A stretch of 43,118 nt of DNA, taken from NCBI GenBank assembly GCA_030655395.1, contig JAURVQ010000058.1, positions 1-43,118 of the forward strand, read 5' to 3'. Source of the stretch: Gammaproteobacteria bacterium. GTDB taxonomy: Bacteria; Pseudomonadota; Gammaproteobacteria; SURF-13. The notes under the pieces are model-generated. The model had not been told where the DNA came from and searched no databases. It saw only the letters and a program-made list of their open reading frames with translations. Positions 15,153 to 21,459 of this stretch are shown here, in pieces. Within the stretch, counting starts at the first letter, position 1; each line of letters begins with the position of its first letter. The position numbers and the translations under genes were made by a program.

Positions 15153-16562
15153 ATGTTGATGAAATATCTGTTTGGCAAGAACGAGGACATCCCGCCAGGC
15201 ACCGCCTCGATCTTTTTCTCCTTCTCGGCCATCGTCTGGTTCATTATCGGTACCGGCCTCGGCTCGTTTAATGCCGCCAAGCTCGCCTACCCTGACTGGG
15301 TGACGGGCTTTGAGTTCTTCGCCTTCGGCAAGATGCGCCAGGTGCATGTGATGGCGGTGATCTTCGGCTGGATCTCCATGGCCTTTGCTGCGGCCATGAT
15401 GTACATCACTCCCGCGCTCGGCAACACCAAGCTGTGGTCGGAGAAGCTTGGGCTGTGGAGCTGCATGAACTGGAACATCGGCCTCGCGGTCGGTTTGTTC
15501 ACGCTGTGGATGGGAATGACCTCCGGGCGCGAATATTCTGACTTCATCTACCCCATCGACCTGATTCTGCTGTTTGCGGTGTTGATCCCGGTATCGCTCA
15601 ACGTGTGGATGACGATTGCTAAACGCCGCACCCAGGGTATCTACACCACCAACTGGTTCTTCGCCGCCTCGCTCTTCATGCTCATGATCGTGTTGCTGGT
15701 GGGCAACCTGCCTGAATACTTCCACCTCACCGGTCTGACCGAGGCCTATCTCACCTGGTGGAATGCGCACAACATCCTGGGCCTGTGGATCACCCCGGTA
15801 GCCGCGGCCATTGCCTACTACACCATCCCCAAGATCACCGGCAACCCGCTGTACTCGCACCGCATCGGTCACCTGCACTTCTGGTCCATCGTGATCTTCT
15901 ACTCCACGCCCGCCGCGCATCACCTGATGTCCGCGCCGCTGCCGGAGTGGCTGAAGTCCTTCGCCTCGGTGGAAGGCGTGCTGATTCTGGTGCCCGCGAT
16001 TGCCTTCGTATCCAACATCCTGCTGACCTTGCAGGGCAAGTGGAACATGTTCGTGGAGAACATCGAGGTACGCTTCACCGTCACCGGCGTGCTGCTCGCC
16101 ATCCCGCTCAATATGCAGGGCGGCTTCCAGCAGACCCGTTCCATCAACTGGTACATTCACGGTACGGGCTGGATCGTGGCGCATGCGCACCTGGCCTTGC
16201 TGGGCTTCTCCACCTTCATTGAGGTCGCCGCCGTGTACTACGGTCTGCAGGTGCTCATGAAGCGCAAGCTCTACTCCCTGGCGCTGGCCAATTTCCATTT
16301 CTGGATGCTGCTCATCGGCTTCTCGATCTACTGGATCGCCATGACCATCGCCGGCCTGATTCAGGGCGCGGGCAAGATTTACGAAGTGCCGTACATCGAC
16401 ATCGTGATCGCGGAACACCCATACATGATCGCGCGCTGGTTCGGCGGCACCTTGGTGTTCCTGGGCAACTGCGTGTGGCTGTACAACATGTGGATGACGG
16501 CGCGTGAAGGCACCCCGGTGCCCGCAGGCCGCATGGTGCATGAACTGGCCTACGAGCGTTAA
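15153..16562 (+). CDS. ccoN: C-family (cbb3-like) heme-copper oxidase catalytic subunit CcoN, divergent
   Basis: This 469-residue protein has about 12 membrane helices. Ligands can be placed by comparison with known CcoN: low-spin heme H65 (GKMRQVHVMAVIFGW) and H346; copper/FeB ligands H206 (TWWNAHN) and H256-H257 (PAAHHL); high-spin heme H344 (VAHAHLALLGF). Y250 lies six residues before H256, as does the cross-linked Tyr of cbb3 oxidases. Subunit I with all of these should reduce O2. Odd features: the helix before HxH reads NWYIHGTGW, resembling NorB (NYYTHGT), and the acidic residue usual in canonical CcoN about 20 residues upstream of HxH appears as Gln (Q322). GAGGT precedes ATG. First of a ccoN-ccoO operon. 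Confidence 0.88.
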   Translation: MLMKYLFGKNEDIPPGTASIFFSFSAIVWFIIGTGLGSFNAAKLAYPDWVTGFEFFAFGKMRQVHVMAVIFGWISMAFAAAMMYITPALGNTKLWSEKLGLWSCMNWNIGLAVGLFTLWMGMTSGREYSDFIYPIDLILLFAVLIPVSLNVWMTIAKRRTQGIYTTNWFFAASLFMLMIVLLVGNLPEYFHLTGLTEAYLTWWNAHNILGLWITPVAAAIAYYTIPKITGNPLYSHRIGHLHFWSIVIFYSTPAAHHLMSAPLPEWLKSFASVEGVLILVPAIAFVSNILLTLQGKWNMFVENIEVRFTVTGVLLAIPLNMQGGFQQTRSINWYIHGTGWIVAHAHLALLGFSTFIEVAAVYYGLQVLMKRKLYSLALANFHFWMLLIGFSIYWIAMTIAGLIQGAGKIYEVPYIDIVIAEHPYMIARWFGGTLVFLGNCVWLYNMWMTAREGTPVPAGRMVHELAYER

Positions 16563-16589
16563 TTCTGTAGAAATTTAAGGGAGCTTAAC

Positions 16590-17540
16590 GTGGCTTTTAG
16601 AGAATATCGAATCGGCGCCGTAATGTTCGGCGCAGCGCTCAGCATGTCCATGTTCATCACGCTGGTGATGCCGAGCTTTAATATCTTCTCCGTCGGGTCC
16701 ACGGCGCTCGCCCTGGACAAGCAGTTGACCTACGGCTTCAACAGCGGCTGGAACCCGGATGACATGTTCCTGTCCGGCGCCAACAAACCGCTCAAGGTTC
16801 TGTTGAAGCAGGATCCGCAGACAGGCGCCGCGACGGAACCGGTGCATGCCTACGTGTTCCCTGTCAACGCGCGCTTTCCGAGCGGCATCCTGCACCCCAA
16901 GGTGCTGGGCGCCGGCTCTGACGTGTTGAGCGTGGAGCAGGGTAAGATCAACGAGGCCAGCGAGGCGCAGGGTGCGGTGTTCCTGGTGCGTCATGGCGAA
17001 CATGAGGGCGCCTCCTATCCGTACATCGAAAACGCCACCGCCACGCGCGGCTGGACGGCGGACGCCGTGCTGCATGCGGCGGGTGATGCCAATACCAGCC
17101 ATGCCGGTGCGGGCAAGACCATCTTTGTGCGCGAGGGCTGCTGGTGGTGCCACACCCTGCTGCCCGAGCAGACGCAGGACTTCCAGTATTTCGGCGCACC
17201 GCCTTACCTGGGTGACTTCAACGGCGAGTCGCCGACCGCATTCGGCTCCGACCGCAAGGCGCCTGACCTGCTGCACGTGGGCTCGCGCAACTCCTCCAAG
17301 GAGTGGATGATGATGCACTTCTTCAATCCACGCCTGGTGCAGCCGCACTCGATCATGCCGCGCTTTGATTATCTGTGGGGCAAAACCGACGCCGATGGCA
17401 ACAAGATCGATTATGCCGCCTGGCGCAAGGAATTCGTGCAATACCGCAACGGTGAGCGCATCACGCCGCCCGAGGTGCCGAACTACCGTAGCGATAGCGA
17501 GATTCGCTATCTCATCGACTTTGTCTTGAATCTGAAGTAG
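16590..17540 (+). CDS. ccoO: CcoO-like membrane-anchored monoheme cytochrome c with enlarged N-domain
   Basis: This 316-residue protein has one N-terminal membrane helix (about 9-28) and a periplasmic domain. The heme site CWWCH is at 184-188 in FVREGCWWCHTLLPEQ, parallel to CcoO (YIREGCYxCH). Then come GSDRKAPDLLHVGSR and HSIMPRF, with M256 the likely axial ligand. Canonical CcoO has about 200-240 residues; here roughly 100 extra residues (about 45-160) separate the helix from the heme. The start is GTG with GGGAG 7 nt upstream. It passes electrons to CcoN. Confidence 0.88.
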   Translation: MAFREYRIGAVMFGAALSMSMFITLVMPSFNIFSVGSTALALDKQLTYGFNSGWNPDDMFLSGANKPLKVLLKQDPQTGAATEPVHAYVFPVNARFPSGILHPKVLGAGSDVLSVEQGKINEASEAQGAVFLVRHGEHEGASYPYIENATATRGWTADAVLHAAGDANTSHAGAGKTIFVREGCWWCHTLLPEQTQDFQYFGAPPYLGDFNGESPTAFGSDRKAPDLLHVGSRNSSKEWMMMHFFNPRLVQPHSIMPRFDYLWGKTDADGNKIDYAAWRKEFVQYRNGERITPPEVPNYRSDSEIRYLIDFVLNLK

Positions 17541-17554
17541 TTAGGAGGAGTGTC

Positions 17555-18244
17555 ATGACCTGGAGATTTGATAATCCGCTGCGTACATTGACCAGTGATG
17601 AGCAAAACAAGACCGCCATGGAAGTATGGGAAGCGGAGAGCATGGGCGGAATTATGGAAAACAATAACCGTCTGCCGCAGCCGGTCGTTTATTTGCTGGT
17701 GCTGACGATCATATCTGCCTATCTTATTACCTTCCCCTTGTGGGGCCAGCGCCCCACCGCCGCCATCTACGAAGAGTTTGTGGCAGCGATGGACAGCCCG
17801 GAGGTTCAGGCGCTGCCGAATGACGCTGCACGCATGGACTATCTGCTGAAGCAGGCGAGTGAAAGTGGCTCCAAATATGCCACCCCTCACATCAATCACC
17901 CCATCAGCATGGATGATCTGCGTACCATTCGGCCGCAGATCGAGGCGCTCAAGGCGCAGGGCGTGGTGCTGGATGATTACACTGTGGTAGGCAACAAGGT
18001 CGTGCTGGCCAATTTCGAGGGCAATCTGCGCGCTGACGGTACCCAGGTGCGGCAGCAACCGTGGTGGGATATCGGCTACACTATCGATATCTTCTATGTG
18101 ATCTATTTCTGTCTCGCGGTGCTGATTGTGGTGAAGCGCCTGCCCCCCAATAGCGTACAGCCGCGCCATGGTAACGAACGCATGCTGAGCGACGCCGAGA
18201 TTGCCGAGCTGAGCGTGCATGGCCAAAAGAGGAGAGTAGCATGA
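17555..18244 (+). CDS. Heme-less two-TM protein at the CcoP position
   Basis: This 229-residue protein has membrane helices at about 47-66 (VVYLLVLTIISAYLI) and about 176-196 (DIFYVIYFCLAVLIVV), joined by a periplasmic loop of about 105 residues. It has no CxxCH and no cysteine motif. The first helix ends FPLWGQRP, a motif also found in the 25585 protein (FPFWGDRP), so the two may be related. AGGAGG precedes ATG. It sits where CcoP would lie in a canonical operon, with ATGA overlap to the next small gene. Probably a structural oxidase subunit (inference). Confidence 0.7.
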   Translation: MTWRFDNPLRTLTSDEQNKTAMEVWEAESMGGIMENNNRLPQPVVYLLVLTIISAYLITFPLWGQRPTAAIYEEFVAAMDSPEVQALPNDAARMDYLLKQASESGSKYATPHINHPISMDDLRTIRPQIEALKAQGVVLDDYTVVGNKVVLANFEGNLRADGTQVRQQPWWDIGYTIDIFYVIYFCLAVLIVVKRLPPNSVQPRHGNERMLSDAEIAELSVHGQKRRVA

Positions 18245-18366
18245 TAGATATCGACAACCCGCCGCTGGTTCTGGCCGGAGTAACGCTGGTAGCTTTGCTG
18301 GTCCCGGTGCTGTACAGCTTTATCGTTGACCGCTACGCACCCAACCTCTACAAAAAGAAAAAGTAG
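18241..18366 (+). CDS. 41-aa CcoQ-like small membrane protein
   Basis: This 41-residue protein has one membrane helix (about 8-29) and a basic C-terminus KKKK. Its start overlaps the previous stop by 4 bp (ATGA), with AGAGGAGAG just upstream. Size, topology and operon place resemble CcoQ, but there is no sequence signature. A strong terminator follows 40 bp later, so it ends the ccoNO operon. Confidence 0.7.
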   Translation: MIDIDNPPLVLAGVTLVALLVPVLYSFIVDRYAPNLYKKKK

Positions 18367-18405
18367 CAGGTAGCAGGCGGCACTTCGCCTGTATTTAAGA
18401 CGTAA

Positions 18406-18440
18406 GACGATGCCGCTCTAACGAGCGGCATCGTCGTTTT
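18406..18440 (+). terminator. Intrinsic terminator of the ccoNO operon
   Basis: GACGATGCCGCTC pairs perfectly with GAGCGGCATCGTC over a TAAC loop (13-bp stem, 18406-18435), followed by GTTTT. Confidence 0.9.
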
Positions 18441-18457
18441 GAGCAACAGCGCGTATA

Positions 18458-18784
18458 ATGCTTACTCCGATGTCCAGCCTCAGCCCAATGCAGCACACAG
18501 CCGCTACTGCGCCAGCCCCTCATATTGCGCTGCAAGCGCAGGATCCGGTGGCCGACGATCACGGGGTGGATAGCCTCTATAGCCAGCAGTTCAGCATCGG
18601 CGTGTTCTTTTTTATGCTGCTCGCCATTGTTTTTTTTGCCACCATTGTGATGGGATTTATGGCGGGAAAAAATGTCAAAGGACTGAAGCGTGGTGAAAAG
18701 TGGCTGTTTGCCTGGATTTTTCTCGGCATCGTAGTGGCGGTCATACTGGGCGCGCTGCAACTGCTGGGTGGTTACCTTCTTTAG
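18458..18784 (+). CDS. Two-TM membrane protein, unknown
   Basis: This is a protein of up to 108 residues with membrane helices at about 46-68 (IGVFFFMLLAIVFFATIVMGF) and 84-106, and a short basic loop between. The N-terminal ~40 residues are hydrophilic. The start is uncertain: ATG 18458 overlaps a TATAAT at 18454-18459 that could be its own -10, in which case ATG 18470 or 18488 would be used. No family is recognised. It lies between the ccoNO terminator and repeat family C copy 1. Confidence 0.65.
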   Translation: MLTPMSSLSPMQHTAATAPAPHIALQAQDPVADDHGVDSLYSQQFSIGVFFFMLLAIVFFATIVMGFMAGKNVKGLKRGEKWLFAWIFLGIVVAVILGALQLLGGYLL

Positions 18785-18790
18785 GAGCGT

Positions 18791-18907
18791 GATCAATTAG
18801 ATTTCGCACCGCGCGGCATGAACCCGCGCGGGCGACCAAAGGGGAGAGCTAGCGCCTCTCCCCTTTGGAAACCCCATTGCTAAGGAGCCCGCGGTAAGAC
18901 CGCGGGG
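18791..18907 (+). repeat. Repeat family C, copy 1 (three hairpins)
   Basis: This ~117-bp element recurs in inverted orientation at 26398-26510. It contains ACCGCGCG.../CGCGCGG, a perfect 13-bp stem CCAAAGGGGAGAG/CTCTCCCCTTTGG (7-nt loop), and CCCGCGG/CCGCGGG. Loop sequences differ between copies while stems persist. Its last GGGG lies about 9 nt before the next ATG and may act as its ribosome site. Confidence 0.82.
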
Positions 18908-18916
18908 AAATCAATT

Positions 18917-19174
18917 ATGAATACAGATATGTTGGTTGACGGCTGGACGATCTATCTCTGGCTCGTGGTTGGCGCGCTGATTCTGGTGGCGGCGGCGTTC
19001 GGCATACGCTGGGCGATGCGCAACGAACAGTTCGATGAAGACATCAAGTACGTGATGTTCAACGAAGATGACCAGGAGCGCATGGATCCGGCGGAATACA
19101 CCAAGAGCAGAGAAGTCCTGGCGCGGCAGATCAAGCGGCGCGAGGAACTGCTCAAGGAACACAAGCGCAGCTAA
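18917..19174 (+). CDS. CcoS-like cbb3 oxidase assembly protein
   Basis: This 85-residue protein has one N-terminal membrane helix (about 12-30). A segment RNEQFDEDIKYVMFNEDD follows, resembling the CcoS signature SGQFDDLEGPAHRILFDDD. CcoS is needed for cofactor insertion into cbb3 oxidases. The C-terminal ~30 residues are charged and helical (AEYTKSREVLARQIKRREEL), longer than in typical CcoS. It starts a second oxidase-related gene run directly after repeat C1. Confidence 0.65.
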   Translation: MNTDMLVDGWTIYLWLVVGALILVAAAFGIRWAMRNEQFDEDIKYVMFNEDDQERMDPAEYTKSREVLARQIKRREELLKEHKRS

Positions 19175-19210
19175 CGCCTTACTCAACACCAACCTTGATT
19201 CTCCCGCCCC

Positions 19211-19702
19211 ATGCGTACAGGCGAAAAATGGATATGGAGCCTGATTGCGATCATTGCCTTGTGGGCCGTGGGCAGGGCGCTTTGGCAACTCGGCACGCAG
19301 CATGAGCCTGACCCAGGCATACCGTTCTATAGTACCGCGACACCTGAGATCACGCGTGCGGGGTCTGATCTTTACCGCCAGCTGAACTGCAAGAACTGCC
19401 ACACGTTGTGGACTGTGCGCGACATGTTTCAGTCGGTACCCGCCCCGGCGCTGGATGGCATTGGTTCGCTACGCGACGAGCAGTGGTTTTACAATTATTT
19501 TTCCGCAGCCGATCCGCAAACCATACTGCCTACCCGGTTAAAGCCACAATACCGCATGCCATCCTACGCGCACTTGGATGAACAGGAGCGGCGCACCCTG
19601 GCGGCCTATATGGCGAGCCTCAAGGTGCAGGACTGGTATTTGGATGAGACGCGCCAGGCGGAATACGAAAAACTGACGGGAAAGCCTTACCGCCCCCAGT
19701 AG
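19211..19702 (+). CDS. Membrane-anchored monoheme cytochrome c
   Basis: This 163-residue protein has one N-terminal membrane helix (about 8-26) and a single CKNCH (60-64) in LYRQLNCKNCHTLW. Downstream LDGIGSLRDEQW is shared with the 12110 cytochrome. M in QYRMPSY is the likely axial ligand. It is 36 bp after the CcoS-like gene and 19 bp before the SUMF1 gene, so probably in one operon. It is a candidate electron donor or CcoP substitute for the oxidase (inference). Confidence 0.88.
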   Translation: MRTGEKWIWSLIAIIALWAVGRALWQLGTQHEPDPGIPFYSTATPEITRAGSDLYRQLNCKNCHTLWTVRDMFQSVPAPALDGIGSLRDEQWFYNYFSAADPQTILPTRLKPQYRMPSYAHLDEQERRTLAAYMASLKVQDWYLDETRQAEYEKLTGKPYRPQ

Positions 19703-19721
19703 CGCGGGCGGCTGCAGCACC

Positions 19722-20786
19722 ATGCGTTTGATTCGGCGTAACCAACCCTTGAGCGATGCGGAGCGCCTGAAGCGCAAGCGCTATCTCACCGCCACGCTCA
19801 TTACCTGCCTGACGCTGACCATGATAGGCGGAAGCCTATACGTGGTGCAGCTCGGCGCGAACCGCCTTGCGGAAATGCGCGGCAAGGCGACCTACGACCT
19901 CAAGGAAGAGAGGTCGCGTATCCGCGCTGCGGGCGAGCAGGCGGTGCGCAGGGCCGGCGAGGCCGGGGTGGTGACAGGCGTGTACACGCCGGAGGAGGTC
20001 GAGGCGCTGCTTACGCCCGCACAGTGGGAGGAGGTCAACAGCATGATCGAAATTCCCGCCGGGCCGTTCACCATGGGCACCGGCAGCGAGCGCGCCGATG
20101 TGCAAAACCAGCCTGAGCACAGTGTGACCTTGCCTGCCTATCGTATTGATAAATACCCCGTGACCAACGCCCAATATGCCCGTTTTGTCGTTGCGACCGG
20201 GTACCCTGCGCCGGAAAACTGGATCGGAGGCAAGATGCCCAGGGGCAGGGAGTTGCACCCGGTGACGATGGTGTCATGGCATAACGCCCAAAGCTACGCG
20301 CAATGGGCGGGCAAACGCCTGCCCAGCGAGGCGGAGTGGGAGAAGGCCGCGCGCGGCGCGGACGGGCGGCGCTGGCCGTGGGGCAACGTCATGGACGCAA
20401 ACCGGATTAACACCTATTCCAATGTCGGCTCTACCACGGAAGTTACCCGCTATCAGCAAGGGGCGAGCCCCTATGGGGTGATGGATATGGCGGGCAACGT
20501 GAGCCAGTGGACGGCGGACGATTTCCTGCCCTATGAGGGCAGCAGCGCGTCGGCGGAACTGTTCAAGGCCAAGCGTGGCGTGGCCGCCTCTACCCAGGAT
20601 CGCAGTCTCAAGGTGGTGGATTTGATTATTACCGGAGAGCGTTACAAGGTGATGCGCGGCGGTTCATGGAAGAGCGACCCGTTTTCCACCTCCAGCTACC
20701 ATCGCAACTATTCGTTGCCCAACTATGCCTCGGACTTTTTTGGCTTCCGCTGTGCGCAGGATGCAAAACAACATGAACCACCGTAA
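19722..20786 (+). CDS. Membrane-anchored SUMF1/FGE-like (NirV-like) protein
   Basis: This 354-residue protein has an N-terminal membrane helix (about 23-45), a charged helical linker, then a formylglycine-generating-enzyme-like fold (about 108-345) with IPAGPFTMGT, YPVTNAQYARFV, RLPSEAEWEKAARG, MAGNVSQWT, MRGGSWKSDP and FFGFRCA. The two catalytic cysteines of FGE, normally in the GGSW region, are absent; the only Cys residues are 29 and 344. It is therefore unlikely to make formylglycine. Related proteins (NirV) occur beside denitrification and oxidase genes with unknown function. Confidence 0.85.
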   Translation: MRLIRRNQPLSDAERLKRKRYLTATLITCLTLTMIGGSLYVVQLGANRLAEMRGKATYDLKEERSRIRAAGEQAVRRAGEAGVVTGVYTPEEVEALLTPAQWEEVNSMIEIPAGPFTMGTGSERADVQNQPEHSVTLPAYRIDKYPVTNAQYARFVVATGYPAPENWIGGKMPRGRELHPVTMVSWHNAQSYAQWAGKRLPSEAEWEKAARGADGRRWPWGNVMDANRINTYSNVGSTTEVTRYQQGASPYGVMDMAGNVSQWTADDFLPYEGSSASAELFKAKRGVAASTQDRSLKVVDLIITGERYKVMRGGSWKSDPFSTSSYHRNYSLPNYASDFFGFRCAQDAKQHEPP

Positions 20787-21006
20787 ATGCCGGATCGCCG
20801 CGCTGCTCCTGCTCGCGTTCGCTGGTAACGCCCAGGCCGTGGACAGCTACCGTTATCTGCACGTCACCATTGATACCGTGTGGCATATCTTTCTGTTTCT
20901 GCTGCCGTTGGTGCTGGCGCCGTTGGTGCTGGTCGCGTGGTTATACTGGCGCTACGCCAAGCGCGGGAAAGGCCCGAATCAGGACGTGAAGGACAGCGAG
21001 CCGTGA
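20773..21006 (+). CDS. Small single-TM protein with signal peptide
   Basis: This 77-residue protein has a signal peptide (1-22, LLLLAFAGNAQA), then a short periplasmic stretch and a membrane helix (about 36-56, FLFLLPLVLAPLVLVAWLY) with a basic then acidic tail. ATG 20773 is preferred; ATG 20761 is also in frame. It overlaps the SUMF1 gene by 14 bp and the next gene by GTGA. No family is recognised. Confidence 0.65.
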   Translation: MNHRKCRIAALLLLAFAGNAQAVDSYRYLHVTIDTVWHIFLFLLPLVLAPLVLVAWLYWRYAKRGKGPNQDVKDSEP

Positions 21007-21437
21007 ACAGGTTCCTCCGTGCCGGCGCGGTGCTGTTGAGCCTGACGTTTCCGCTCGTGACCCAGGCGGTCGCTGGTGTTGCGGCTCCCTGCCCAGCAGA
21101 AACGGCCAACAGCGCCGTGCCGGGATGCACCAGTGTCGAGGGAGGCGGGACCGCCGTGCAGCAGAGCCAGGAAGTGCTGCGCGGCTTTATCGAGCAGCAG
21201 CAGACGCAGCCGCCTGATGAGCAGGGGTTTGGTGCCGAGATCAAACAGAAGCGCCAAATCCTGTTTTTGATGGGTAGCGTTCTGCTCATCGGCATTTTCA
21301 CCACGCTGTCGCTGGGCATCGCCATGGCGCTCTATAACAAGCCGGTGTTTGTGGCGCACATGGTGTTTGCCGGCATCACTGCCACCTTGGCGCTGATCCA
21401 TGCCGTCACCGCCATGGTGTGGTTCTATCCTTTCTGA
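21003..21437 (+). CDS. Membrane protein with two C-terminal helices, unknown
   Basis: This 144-residue protein has a signal peptide (about 1-22), a periplasmic stretch with two cysteines (C30, C42), a Gln-rich segment (IEQQQTQPPDEQ), then two membrane helices (about 86-108 and 115-140). The GTG start at 21003 overlaps the previous stop by 4 bp, with AGGA upstream. No family is recognised. Coupled translation with the two genes before it suggests a shared complex. Confidence 0.7.
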   Translation: MNRFLRAGAVLLSLTFPLVTQAVAGVAAPCPAETANSAVPGCTSVEGGGTAVQQSQEVLRGFIEQQQTQPPDEQGFGAEIKQKRQILFLMGSVLLIGIFTTLSLGIAMALYNKPVFVAHMVFAGITATLALIHAVTAMVWFYPF

Positions 21438-21459
21438 CGCGCGTGCGCGCACTTATTTC

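Noticed and set aside
14949-16541. 530-codon minus-strand frame opposite ccoN
   Set aside because: Antisense shadow of the GC-rich oxidase gene, with His/Gly/Glu-rich translation and no motif.
15153-16562. Annotation of the catalytic subunit as nitric oxide reductase NorB
   Set aside because: All copper-site histidines and the Tyr six residues before HH are present and no NorB-type Glu pattern or norQ/norD genes are seen; oxygen reductase is preferred, with the uncertainty reported as a finding.
19722-20786. Functional formylglycine-generating enzyme
   Set aside because: The two catalytic cysteines are absent from the GGSW region and no sulfatase gene is nearby.
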